Positions 55,984-64,000 of a stretch of DNA of 64,000 bases are shown piece by piece. The notes under the pieces are model-generated. The model was not told where the DNA came from and made no database searches. It saw nothing but the letters and a program-made list of their open reading frames with translations. The first letter of the stretch is position 1. Each line of letters opens with the position of its first letter. This DNA comes from Pelotomaculum schinkii (GTDB lineage Bacteria; Bacillota; Desulfotomaculia; Desulfotomaculales; Pelotomaculaceae): assembly GCF_004369205.1 (NCBI RefSeq), contig NZ_QFGA01000001.1, positions 1,054,001-1,118,000 on the forward strand. Reading direction: 5' to 3'. A program made the translations under genes and the position numbers.

Positions 55984-56464
55984 CCTTGATCAACTCCTTT
56001 GTTAATAGCTCGCTGATATTCCCCATCATGGAATACGCCGTATTTACTGCTTCTTCCGATGTTGAAAAGTAACCCTGCACGGCATGCTCCACTCTCTTGC
56101 CGGCCAAGTCGAGATTGTTACTGTTTAGAATTCCTCCCCCAGCCCAAAAAAGGAGCATGCTGATGGCTGCCGCGGCGGCAAGATCCCTGAATAAACCCGG
56201 CCACCCGCCAACTGCTCTTTTCCTGACCAAAACTGCCGGCGGCCTACTGCGCTTGATAGAGTTTATAATCTCGTTAGTAAGGTCAGCATGAGGGCGCACA
56301 ACAGGCAGCTTGTCCAGAAAACAGTCCACTTCCCGGAGACGCGCCAATTCTTCCCGGCAACCGGAGCAATGCGCCAGGTGGCCTTCCAATTCCTCAAGAT
56401 TAAAGAAGCTATATTCCCTGGCCATGTAGTTGACCAGATTGGCCTTTGCCTTCTTGCAACGCAC
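55964..56464 (-). CDS. Anti-sigma factor, zf-HC2 type
   Basis: 166 aa from GTG 56464, placed by GGGAGGTGA 5 nt upstream. The N-terminal zinc motif is HLAHCSGC (H-x3-C-x2-C), a membrane span lies near residues 105-120 (LAAAAAISMLLFWAGGG), and a short outer domain follows. It overlaps the sigma gene by 56 bp and the B-box gene by 20 bp. It would inhibit the ECF sigma factor encoded just before it. Confidence 0.85.
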   Translation of the reverse strand: MRCKKAKANLVNYMAREYSFFNLEELEGHLAHCSGCREELARLREVDCFLDKLPVVRPHADLTNEIINSIKRSRPPAVLVRKRAVGGWPGLFRDLAAAAAISMLLFWAGGGILNSNNLDLAGKRVEHAVQGYFSTSEEAVNTAYSMMGNISELLTKELIKDEVRQP

Positions 56465-57017
56465 CCGACTCACCTCCCGCAAGCTTTTCTTTTAATATCA
56501 GCTTGGCCCGGTAAAGCCTTGTCGCCACGGTTTTTACCGGTACATTTAAAATCTCGGCAATCTCTTTATATGGCAACTGCTGGTAATGGTGGAGCACCAG
56601 TACAATCCGGTAAGTCTGCGGCAGGTCTTTAATGGCTGCCTTTAGCCTGCGGCTTTCATCCCGCCTGATAGCCGCTTCCTCCGGTCCTTCACGACAGTCG
56701 ACAGGCAAAGCGTCTCCACCTCCGGGCGATAATACGACCTGCTTTTCCCTGATCTTCTTTCTTCTTAAAAAATCCAGGCATTTATTGGCGGCAACCCGGT
56801 AGGCCCAGGTCCCAAAACTAGATTCGTTTCTGAAATGGGGAAGTGACTGGTAGAGCTGCACGAAAACCTCCTGGGTGAGGTCGCGCGCATCTTCTCCGTT
56901 TGCTACCATTTTGGCGGTTAAGTTGTAGATTTTATCCTGGTGGCGCTCGACCAGAGCAGCATATGCTTCCAAATCACCATTTCTTGCCGCGTGCACCAGC
57001 AGTTCGTCCGTTGCCAT
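56409..57017 (-). CDS. ECF-type RNA polymerase sigma factor (SigW-like)
   Basis: 202 aa from ATG 57017, which starts the conserved MATDELLVHAARNGDLEAYAALVERH region; an upstream open extension to 57101 is not needed. Region 2 includes GEDARDLTQEVFVQLYQSL, region 4 has LPQTYRIVLVLHHYQQLPYKEIAEILNVPVKTVATRLYRAK. Likely an envelope-stress sigma factor heading a four-gene operon with its anti-sigma factor and two membrane proteins. Confidence 0.9.
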   Translation of the reverse strand: MATDELLVHAARNGDLEAYAALVERHQDKIYNLTAKMVANGEDARDLTQEVFVQLYQSLPHFRNESSFGTWAYRVAANKCLDFLRRKKIREKQVVLSPGGGDALPVDCREGPEEAAIRRDESRRLKAAIKDLPQTYRIVLVLHHYQQLPYKEIAEILNVPVKTVATRLYRAKLILKEKLAGGESGALQEGKGQSGQLHGQGI

Positions 57018-57220
57018 GCCCAACCTTCTTCCCCGCTTCTTTCTATTTAGACGTATGTACCGGTATAATTGCTTCAAGTAAAGTGAAAAAATTTCAACCA
57101 AAAAAATAAGCGCTCATATCGCGCCTCAGTAACAAAATTAATATTCCCTTGTGTACCATTGCCCACCCGGGGTTGTCCATTGATATAGAATACCAATAAT
57201 GGAGAGTCATCGGCACCTGT

Positions 57221-57769
57221 TCAGACATGGCCACGCGCCTGCCTGATTTCTGTCAAGGCGCTTATGTAGGCGCCCAGAGTAGCGTCATCAAAAAGCACAA
57301 AACGGACCTCCGCAAACTCATGCCCGTCAAGAAAATCAAGCACCGTCTGCAAGGCGATGCGGGCAGCCCTTTCCACTGGGAAATGGTAGATACCTGTGCT
57401 TATGGAAGGGAAAGAAACTGAACTGATTTTACGCTCCCAGGCCAGGGCCAGGCTGGTGTGGTAAGCGCTGCGGAGGAGGTCGTCTTCCCCTTTGTGGCCG
57501 CCGGACCAAACTGGACCCACCGTATGTATGACAAAGCGGGCTTTAAGAAGCCCACCCCCGGTAATAACCGCCTGGCCGGTGGGACAGCCCCCCTGCCGGG
57601 CGCGAATTTCTTTGCATTCCGCCATGATCTGGGGGCCTCCGGCTTGGTGGATGGCTCCGTCTACCCCAAATCCGCCCAAAAGCCCGGAGTTGGCCGCATT
57701 GACAATGGCCTCGGTATCCTGGGTGGTTATATCACCTTTTAGAATGCTCAAACGTGTCTTGCCTATCAA
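57221..57769 (-). CDS. Macrodomain protein (O-acetyl-ADP-ribose deacetylase type)
   Basis: 182 aa. Macro-domain motifs GDITTQDTEAIVNAANSGLLGGFGVDGAIHQAGG (split here as the NAANSGLLGGFGVDG loop, about residues 25-39), CPTGQAVITGGG and SFPSISTGIYHFP are all present; Asn and Asp of the first loop are the catalytic pair. It removes ADP-ribose-type modifications or hydrolyses O-acetyl-ADP-ribose. TTG start. It stands alone between oppositely regulated units. Confidence 0.92.
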   Translation of the reverse strand: MIGKTRLSILKGDITTQDTEAIVNAANSGLLGGFGVDGAIHQAGGPQIMAECKEIRARQGGCPTGQAVITGGGLLKARFVIHTVGPVWSGGHKGEDDLLRSAYHTSLALAWERKISSVSFPSISTGIYHFPVERAARIALQTVLDFLDGHEFAEVRFVLFDDATLGAYISALTEIRQARGHV

Positions 57770-57852
57770 GATTTCCAGGGGGAAACCCTCCTTAATAGAA
57801 AGGACAGCCGGGCCAACAGTCCTTTGGCCTTTTATGCTCTGAGCCTTTGAAC

Positions 57853-58425
57853 TTACTCCTTTTTAGAGAACCCGTAGGTTCCAAGTTTTTCAGTCAGCAA
57901 CCGGTATTCTCCCATACAGTAACCATAAGGACTTATTTTATTAAAATCGGGCCGCCCTTTTTCGTCCAGGACATCTTCGTTGTAATGGACCACCAGGACA
58001 TCGGCTATAAACACGTTGTGACTTCCAAGAGGAATTTCCTGCCTCACCCGGCATTCGAGATTAACCGGGCATTCAGCAATTAAAGGCGCCCTGACCTGTG
58101 AAGCAGGTACAGGCGTCAGGCCTGTCTTGTTAAATTTATTAAAATCCCTGCCTGTTACCACACCGCAATAGTCTACCACCCTGACCTGTTCTGACGATGG
58201 CACATTGATCACAAATTCACCGGATTCCCTGATCAGCCGGTAGGAATGCCTTCCCTCCGGCCGTACTCCTATATATACCACCGGTGGTTCAGAATTCATA
58301 ATGCCTGTCCAGGCAATGGTGATAATATTGGGATCACCGCCCTCCAACCAGGATGTCACAAGCACGGTCGGGACAGGAAACAAAACCGTTGACGCTCCTC
58401 TGGTAACTTTCTTAATCATAATCAC
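57853..58425 (-). CDS. Flavin reductase family protein (FMN-binding)
   Basis: 190 aa with the flavin-reductase-like split-barrel domain: PVPTVLVTSWLEGGDPNIITIAWTG split by loops, then PPVVYIGVRPEGRHS, SGEFVINVPS and later NLECRVRQEIPLGSHNVFIADVL. Members bind FMN and act as flavin reductases or flavoredoxin-like electron carriers in sulfate reducers. The substrate is not known. It is divergent from selD with a 213-bp AT-rich spacer. Confidence 0.88.
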   Translation of the reverse strand: MIMIKKVTRGASTVLFPVPTVLVTSWLEGGDPNIITIAWTGIMNSEPPVVYIGVRPEGRHSYRLIRESGEFVINVPSSEQVRVVDYCGVVTGRDFNKFNKTGLTPVPASQVRAPLIAECPVNLECRVRQEIPLGSHNVFIADVLVVHYNEDVLDEKGRPDFNKISPYGYCMGEYRLLTEKLGTYGFSKKE

Positions 58426-58638
58426 TCCTTGTTATTTTTATATATTATACCAAATAATAAAGCAATAATAATTAATTATTGTTATAGATGGTATATTTAT
58501 TTGTCATAAGTATGATTGTTGTATATAATCTCCATAATAGGCTTTCATGTTTTCCAGGATGCTAATTGACTTATATTTGATAAACGCTAATTTTAGTCCA
58601 TATATGTAATATTTTAGATGCGGAAGGAGGTATCATTC

Positions 58639-59670
58639 ATGCAGAAAACCTTAACCCAGATGACCAGATTTTCCGGGTGAGCTGCCAAGGTGGGACCGGA
58701 GGTCCTGTCAAATATTTTGCGTGATCTACCTAAAAAAATTGATGAGAATTTGCTGGTCGGAGCAGACACTTCCGACGACGCGGCGGTTTACAAGCTTACC
58801 GAAGATCTGGCAGTGATCGTAACCGTGGACTTCTTTACCCCAATGGTGGACGACCCTTACCAGTTCGGGCAGATTGCTGCGGCCAACGCACTAAGTGATG
58901 TATACGCCATGGGCGGCAGGCCCCTGCTGGCTCTTAATATCTTCTGCCTGCCTAACTGCCTGCCGGCGGAATCAGCCTTAGAGATCATCCGTGGCGGGGC
59001 GGACAAGGTGCTGGAATCGGGCGCCCTGATTGGCGGCGGCCATACGGTCCAGGACGAGGAGCCCAAGTACGGCCTGGCTGTGGTTGGTCTGGTCCACCCC
59101 GAACAGGTGCTGAGCAATGCCGGTGCGCGTCCCGGTGACCTCCTGGTCTTGACCAAACCTCTCGGCACCGGTATTGTCAACACCGCCTTTAAAGGAGGGT
59201 TGGCCGAAGAAGAGGTATACCGGGCGGCTGTCGAGAACATGGCCGCATTAAACAAAGACGCGGCAGAGTGTTTGAAAGCAGCGGGCATTGCAGCCTGTAC
59301 TGATATCACCGGTTTCGGCTTCCTCGGCCATGCGGCTGAAATGGCCAGGGCCAGTAAAGTCAGCCTGCAAATCAGCTCGCAGGAATTGCCTCTCTTGCCG
59401 GGAGCGCTTGATTTTGCCTGCATGGGCCTGATCCCGGCCGGCGCCTACGACAACCGCCGCTTTTTGCAGGATGACGTGGTCTTTGCAGCAGGAGTAGAAC
59501 AAGAACTGCAGGATATCCTGTGTGACCCGCAGACGTCAGGGGGGCTGTTAATTCCGGTTAAACCTGAGCAGACCGGCTCTCTACTGGAAAACATGCAAAA
59601 AAAAGGTGTATCAGCAGTTGCTGTGGGCCAAGTAATCGCCCCACAGGACTTTCTGATCGAGGTTAAATGA
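58639..59670 (+). CDS. selD: Selenide, water dikinase SelD, a selenoprotein with in-frame UGA
   Basis: 343 aa if the TGA at 58678-58680 is read as selenocysteine (residue 14). AAGGAGGT lies 9 nt before ATG 58639. The start reads ...FSG-Sec-AAKVGPEVL, which aligns with the GCGCK/GUAAK active site of SelD. Without recoding, the open frame would start after the stop and lose the catalytic residue. The AIRS-type domains follow: TSDDAAVYKL, NALSDVYAMGGRPLLALN, CTDITGFGFLGHAAEMA and DPQTSGGLLI. It makes selenophosphate for selenocysteine synthesis from selenide and ATP. A hairpin just after the UGA is the likely SECIS. Confidence 0.95.
58681..58708 (+). promoter_or_regulatory. Bacterial SECIS-like hairpin in selD mRNA
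   Basis: Directly 3' of the UGA, GGGACC (58692-58697) pairs with GGTCCT (58701-58706, one G-U) around a GGA loop. Position and the G in the small apical loop fit bacterial SECIS elements bound by SelB. Hand-folded. Confidence 0.6.
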
Positions 59671-59700
59671 CTCTCGTTACCGGAGCCATTTGCATACTTC

Positions 59701-59743
59701 ACAGCCAGGCTCATCCCTTCCGTTGGACTTGGCTGTTTTTTTT
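59701..59743 (+). terminator. Terminator of selD
   Basis: Arms 59701-59709 and 59728-59736 pair with one mismatch, followed by eight T residues. Confidence 0.88.
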
Positions 59744-59901
59744 GCATAAACTTATTGTGCTGTAGATAAAATTTCAATATTAACTAGATAATTTAATGAA
59801 ATAGTCTTTGATTATAATAAAATTAAATATTTCTGATAAAGGATATTTCAAATTAAAGTAATATATGTAATCAACTAAAAGAAGCTTATCGGAGGATGAA
59901 G

Positions 59902-62031
59902 ATGCCGACGATTGAAAGAAGGGCCGCCATCTGCGGTATATGCCCGGGAGGCTGCGCGGTAGAGGTTACGCTGAAAGATGGCCGGTTAACCAACGTTGAA
60001 CCATTAAAAGATGCGCCATACGGACACCTTTGCGTCAGGGGCAAACATGCGCCTGAGGTTGTCTATTCCCCGCACCGCTTAAAAACTCCGTTGATCCGTA
60101 CAGGAGAACGTGGTAAAGGAAAATTCAGGGAAGCCGACTGGGATGAGGCGCTGGACTTCACGGTCCAAAAAATGCGAGAGCTCAAAGAAAAGTACGGGCC
60201 TCAAGCGATCGCAAGCCACTCCGGCCGGGGCGCCTTCGAACAGTCTTTAGTGGAATTCTGCAATGAACGGGACGGCGTGGCGTCAAAACTGCTGCTGCCT
60301 TTTGGCTCACCAAATATTGCCAGCACGGGTACCGTATGTTACGTTTCATTTGGTATATTAGCGCCTATGGCTAACTTTGGCTTTTCCGGCCACAGACTGC
60401 TGCCGGATGTGGAAAACTGCAATCTTCTCGTAGTTTGGGGCACCAATCCGGCTACAGATTCACCGCCTACTTTTTGGAAGAGAATAACCAGGATCCAAAA
60501 AAACAAGGTGAGGGTGATCGCCATCGATCAAATGCGCTCCGACATCGCCGACCACGCCGACCAGTGGGTAGGCGTCCGGTCAGGGACGGATGGCGCACTC
60601 ATAATGGGAATGCTCCATGTGGTCATCAACGAAAAGCTTTATGATCAAGAATTTGTACAAAAATGGACCCTGGGTTTCGAAGAGCTGAGCGATTACGTAC
60701 AGAAATATACACCTGAAACAGTCGAACGAATCACCCTTGTTCCATCACAAACGATCAGAACACTGGCCAGAGAGATCGCTAACACAGATAAAGTATGCCT
60801 GCACACCTATACCGGCCTGGAATACACCAACAGCGGAGTACAGAATATCAGAGCGTTATACATTCTATGGGCGATAACAGGGCATATCGACGTACCGGGA
60901 GGACTGTACATTACCGGACCGGCAAATTTGCCCATACAACGTGAAAAATTTGCAAGACCCGCCGGGATAAAGGCAATCGGCGCCGGTGAATATCCTATGT
61001 TTCATGAATTAACCGGTTGCGCCCACTACATGGAATTTCCCAAGGCCGTCTTAACAAAAACACCCTATCCCGTCAAAGGGCTGTTGATTAACGGGTCATC
61101 GACCTTGACCTCATACCCGCAGCCGGAGATTTTTGAAGAAGCATACCGCAAGCTGGACTTCATGCTGGTAATCGACCTGTTTATGACCAGGGATGCCCTG
61201 TTTGCTGACGTCGTGCTGCCTTCGGCAACTTATTATGAAATAAATTCGTATAAGCGCTATCCTGATTACGTCCGCCTGCGCAAGCGGGTAATCGAACCAG
61301 TGGGGCAAGCACGCAACTGCACCTTGATTATGGCCGAATTGGCAAAGAGGCTGGGGTACGGGCATCTATACCCGCAAAGCGAAAAAGAGTTTATAGAAAA
61401 AGCTTTTGCCGGGGATCCGGAACTTCTGGAGCGCTTAAAAAATTCTCCCGACGGGGTTCGCTTACCGGTCCAGGAGCGCACATATAAGAAATATGCATTG
61501 GGTTTATTAAGAAGCGATGGCCGCACCGGATTTCCAACGCCCTCCGGCAAGCTGGAGATCACCTCCAGCCTGATGGCTAAATATGGTTACGACGCCCTGC
61601 CGGTCTATGTGGAACCGGTGGAAGGTCCCCTGCAAGCACCGGAGCTCTATCAAAAGTATCCGCTGGTGCTGAATACCGGAGCTAGAATTCAATCCACCTT
61701 CCGCTCCCAACATTTGAACATCCCCGGTTTGGTCAAACTGCAAGATAAACCTCTGGTGTTAATTCATCCCGGGGATGCAGAAAAACGCGGCATTGTGAGC
61801 GGAGATAAAGTCCTGGTCAGCACCCGCAGGGGACAGGTAGCCTTTTATGCCGATGTAACGAATAAAGTCCTGCCGGGTCAGGTGGAGGTCAATATGGGAG
61901 GCGGCAACCCCACACAAGTTGAGGCTTGGAGACAGGCTAACGTCAATTGCCTCACGGACGCCAATAACAGAGACTATGTCTCAGGGTTCCCCGTTTTCAA
62001 GGCGTTGCTGTGCCAGGTGGAAAAAGCTTAA
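59902..62031 (+). CDS. Molybdopterin-dependent oxidoreductase (DMSO reductase family), second copy
   Basis: 709 aa from ATG 59902, 6 nt after GGAGG. 4Fe-4S site C11-x2-C14-x3-C18-x25-C44; likely Mo/W ligand Cys146 in STGTVCYVSFG. Middle motifs VVWGTNPATDSPP, TGLEYTNSGVQNIRALY and the C-terminal GARIQSTFRSQH and VEVNMGGGN segments are typical of thiosulfate/polysulfide-reductase-like and related enzymes. No Tat signal and no adjacent electron-transfer subunits. Only distantly like the enzyme at 41089. It stands between selD and a double-cubane-type protein; substrate unknown. Confidence 0.86.
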   Translation: MPTIERRAAICGICPGGCAVEVTLKDGRLTNVEPLKDAPYGHLCVRGKHAPEVVYSPHRLKTPLIRTGERGKGKFREADWDEALDFTVQKMRELKEKYGPQAIASHSGRGAFEQSLVEFCNERDGVASKLLLPFGSPNIASTGTVCYVSFGILAPMANFGFSGHRLLPDVENCNLLVVWGTNPATDSPPTFWKRITRIQKNKVRVIAIDQMRSDIADHADQWVGVRSGTDGALIMGMLHVVINEKLYDQEFVQKWTLGFEELSDYVQKYTPETVERITLVPSQTIRTLAREIANTDKVCLHTYTGLEYTNSGVQNIRALYILWAITGHIDVPGGLYITGPANLPIQREKFARPAGIKAIGAGEYPMFHELTGCAHYMEFPKAVLTKTPYPVKGLLINGSSTLTSYPQPEIFEEAYRKLDFMLVIDLFMTRDALFADVVLPSATYYEINSYKRYPDYVRLRKRVIEPVGQARNCTLIMAELAKRLGYGHLYPQSEKEFIEKAFAGDPELLERLKNSPDGVRLPVQERTYKKYALGLLRSDGRTGFPTPSGKLEITSSLMAKYGYDALPVYVEPVEGPLQAPELYQKYPLVLNTGARIQSTFRSQHLNIPGLVKLQDKPLVLIHPGDAEKRGIVSGDKVLVSTRRGQVAFYADVTNKVLPGQVEVNMGGGNPTQVEAWRQANVNCLTDANNRDYVSGFPVFKALLCQVEKA

Positions 62032-62051
62032 CACTGCGCTTTTTGCGCGAT

Positions 62052-62083
62052 TGAAATCGCGCCTGCATCAGAGATAGCAATTG
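62052..62083. repeat. Partial copy C of the dispersed repeat
   Basis: Palindrome GCGCGATTGAAATCGCGC followed by CTGCATC matches the second module of copy A (GTGCGATTGAAATCGCAC then CCACATC) with compensating base changes that keep the stem paired. Confidence 0.6.
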
Positions 62084-62217
62084 AAAGTTATTTTTGTTCA
62101 TGAACCCTGGATAAACCGTTACGCAACCTGCAAGCAGCATGCTCATTGCCCTAATTTATTGGTACAGGCCTAAAGTAATACAGCAATAACCACCTTGACG
62201 ATAATAGAACAGTCAGG

Positions 62218-62255
62218 CAGCCAACTCTGCGGTTGAACCTGGCTGTTTTATTTTA
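62218..62255 (+). terminator. Terminator after the molybdopterin gene
   Basis: CAGCC (62218-62222) pairs with GGCTG (62241-62245), with an inner AAC/GTT pairing, followed by TTTTATTTT. Confidence 0.7.
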
Positions 62256-62461
62256 ATACCTGGTATTTCTCTTTACCTGAGTTTTTTTACGAACTATTAA
62301 TAATATGCGTTATATCTAAATCATTTAAATAGGTGATAGGAAACCATGCAGCAATAAATAAATTAAATAACACTCATAAAGGGGTAAACATATTCCGGGA
62401 CGAATAGTTTTTTAAATATATTATTTCTCCCCAAATCAATTATAAAGATGAGGTGTCAATA

Positions 62462-63748
62462 TTGGCAAATGATTACCGCCCCATGTGGGAATCTCTCGGG
62501 CTCGACCTGGAGGCGCACGACCAACTGCTGCAGGTAATTCCGCCGGCTTTCGGGGAAGTTTATATGCAGCAGAAGAACCGGCCGGCGGAAATGGAGTATT
62601 TTGATTTTGTGATTAGCGAAATCCACGGCCTGCGCATTCAGGAACTGCAGGAACACAAGGCACGTGGTGGCAAGGTAGTCGGCGCTTTTTGCATTTTTGT
62701 CCCGGAGGAAATCGTCCGGGCCGCCGGCGGCATCTGCGTCGGACTGTGTTCCGGAGCCGAGATAGGTACCGCCCAGGCTGAAAAGGTGCTGCCCAGGAAC
62801 ATCTGCCCCTTGATTAAGTCCTTCATGGGTTTCAAACTCGGTCACGTCTGTCCTTATTTTGAGTCCTGTGATATGGTCGTCGGCGAAACCACGTGCGACG
62901 GCAAGAAAAAAGCTTTTGAAATCCTCAACGACTATGTGCCCGTGCATATGATGGAAACCCCTCAGATGAAAAGGGAAAAAGACAAAGCATTATGGCGCAG
63001 CGAGGTGCGGGACTTTGTAACCGAAATGGAACAGTTTACCGGGAACAATGTCACTTATGAATCCTTAAAAAGGGCCATTCAGGATGTGAACGGCAAGAGG
63101 AAGGTACTGGCACGCCTGGCAGAACTGCGCAAAAATATTCCTGCGCCCATCAGCGGCAAAGACAGCCTTTTGATTGAACAGATCGCTATGTACGACGACG
63201 TGGACAGGTTTACCGGACAGACCGCCAAACTCTGTGACGAACTCGAGGAACGGGTCCGCACAGGCGCCGGTGTGCATGAACCGGGGGCCCTGCGGATAAT
63301 TGTATCCGGCACTCCCATGGCCGTCCCCAACTGGAAGGTCCCCCATATCATCGAAAGCAGTGGAGCGGTTATTGTTGCCGAGGAGCTTTGCACAGGCCTG
63401 CGCTATTTTGAGAACACCGTAGCTGAAGACGGCCACGACCTGGAACAGCAGGTAGACGCCCTAGCCAAACGCTACCTCGATATCGACTGCGCCTGCTTTA
63501 CCCCTAACGCTGCGCGCACCGATAAACTGGTGCAACTAGCTGAAGAATATAAGGCTGACGGGATCATCCACTGCTCCCTGGCTTTCTGCGACCCTTATCT
63601 GGTCGAAGCAAACCGGGTTGAAAAAGTATTGAAAGAGCACAATATACCACTCTTGAGAATTGAAACGGACTATGGCCAGGAAGATTCGGGACAGCTAAAG
63701 ACAAGAATTGAAGCGTTCTTTGAAATGCTTGCCGCAAAAAAAGCCTGA
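62462..63748 (+). CDS. 2-hydroxyacyl-CoA dehydratase family protein (double-cubane-cluster protein type)
   Basis: 428 aa from TTG 62462 (GAGGTG 6 nt upstream; a GTG three codons earlier is possible). HgdB/BcrC/YjiM superfamily: VGAFCIFVPEEIVRAAGG with the first cluster Cys (about residue 75), CPLIKSFMGFKLG, CPYFESCDMVVGETTCDGKKK and a late CSLAFCDPYLVE segment with further Cys. Single-subunit members of this length include the double-cubane [8Fe-9S] proteins of Carboxydothermus, which carry out ATP-dependent low-potential reductions with a separate activator ATPase. No activator gene is in view within the remaining 250 bp. Confidence 0.82.
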   Translation: MANDYRPMWESLGLDLEAHDQLLQVIPPAFGEVYMQQKNRPAEMEYFDFVISEIHGLRIQELQEHKARGGKVVGAFCIFVPEEIVRAAGGICVGLCSGAEIGTAQAEKVLPRNICPLIKSFMGFKLGHVCPYFESCDMVVGETTCDGKKKAFEILNDYVPVHMMETPQMKREKDKALWRSEVRDFVTEMEQFTGNNVTYESLKRAIQDVNGKRKVLARLAELRKNIPAPISGKDSLLIEQIAMYDDVDRFTGQTAKLCDELEERVRTGAGVHEPGALRIIVSGTPMAVPNWKVPHIIESSGAVIVAEELCTGLRYFENTVAEDGHDLEQQVDALAKRYLDIDCACFTPNAARTDKLVQLAEEYKADGIIHCSLAFCDPYLVEANRVEKVLKEHNIPLLRIETDYGQEDSGQLKTRIEAFFEMLAAKKA

Positions 63749-63828
63749 TTGTCCCACCATCCCTGATAACGGCATTGTGGATTGGCCTTCAAATTCACAC
63801 ATGACCATTGAAACTACCTGAAAATGCA

Positions 63829-63915
63829 GGTGCGAATTCATTCGCACAAAAGTTACTGTAGATGCCCAAGTTCGGCGCTGACGCGCCGTGTGCGATTAAA
63901 ATCGCACCTACATCG
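63829..63915. repeat. Dispersed palindromic repeat, copy B
   Basis: Same architecture as copy A at 28565: GTGCGAATTCATTCGCAC, a spacer with AAGTTCGGCGCTGACGCGCC, then GTGCGATTAAAATCGCAC and CTACATCGC. The middle segment is identical between copies. The final 85 bp of the window hold no gene. Confidence 0.78.
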
Positions 63916-64000
63916 CTGGTATTTTCATTATACGTGGCGCCGCTGACGGCACGGGCAACTACCTTGAATAGGAACTCGCTGACAAGCAGAAAATGGCCAC

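Larger units (their letters stand above)
62032..62461. other. Intergenic region with repeat copy C and a terminator
   Basis: Repeat-related palindrome GCGCGATTGAAATCGCGC (about 62052-62069) and the terminator at 62218-62255. The AT-rich part from 62270 probably carries the promoter of the downstream gene. No coding sequence is supported. Confidence 0.5.

Overview
The window looks like a chromosomal segment of a strictly anaerobic, spore-former-lineage Firmicute of the Desulfotomaculum/Pelotomaculum/Heliobacterium type. The grounds are a nif operon in the order nifI1-nifI2-nifH-nifD-nifK-nifE-nifN-nifX-fdx-nifB, two amtB-glnK pairs, a UGA-containing selD beside Se-related genes, SLH surface proteins, LytS/LytT-type signalling and frequent TTG/GTG starts with strong ribosome binding sites. 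The assignment is inferred from gene content; no phylogeny was run.

Layout. 1-3.4 kb: tail of an OmpR/KdpE-type regulator, a glutamine synthetase family gene with two unusual metal-ligand replacements, NADP-type glutamate dehydrogenase and a tiny Cys-rich protein. 3.4-6.8 kb: a decayed IS3 remnant, a small membrane protein and an O-antigen-ligase/TPR protein. 7.6-15 kb: an AT-rich foreign-looking RiPP cassette: ABC exporter, radical SAM/SPASM maturase, a 97-aa partner and a 49-aa precursor with a C-x3-C-x3-C-x3-C core. An IS21-family element (11454-14220) has split the maturase; removing it with one copy of the 7-bp target duplication restores the reading frame exactly. An IS630 element (14993-16215) follows.

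16-22.5 kb (minus strand): SLH/glycosidase-like protein, asparagine synthetase, and an anti-sigma/ECF sigma pair. A 65-nt tRNA-like cloverleaf lies at 22.65 kb. 23-38.7 kb: the nitrogen fixation region on the minus strand. A short NifV is separated from the rest by two IS110-family elements, next to a second, smaller NifB-like radical SAM protein. 38.7-45.1 kb: two amtB-glnK modules flanking a molybdopterin oxidoreductase. The leaders of the nif operon and both amtB genes carry terminator-like hairpins, suggesting nitrogen-responsive attenuation.

45-57 kb (minus): alanine racemase, NAD(P)HX repair enzyme, holo-ACP synthase, LytS/LytT two-component pair, metallo-beta-lactamase protein, a YedE/TusA-like selenium-sulfur pair and an ECF sigma/anti-sigma/membrane operon. 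57-64 kb: macrodomain protein, flavin reductase family protein, then on the plus strand selenocysteine-containing SelD, another molybdopterin oxidoreductase and a 2-hydroxyacyl-CoA dehydratase/double-cubane-type protein. Dispersed palindromic repeats recur at 28.6, 49.0, 62.05 and 63.85 kb.

Functionally the window combines ammonium sensing and uptake (AmtB/GlnK), nitrogenase structure, cofactor assembly and post-translational switching (NifI1/NifI2), glutamate metabolism, selenium handling and Mo enzymes, with a mobile-element-damaged peptide-natural-product island.
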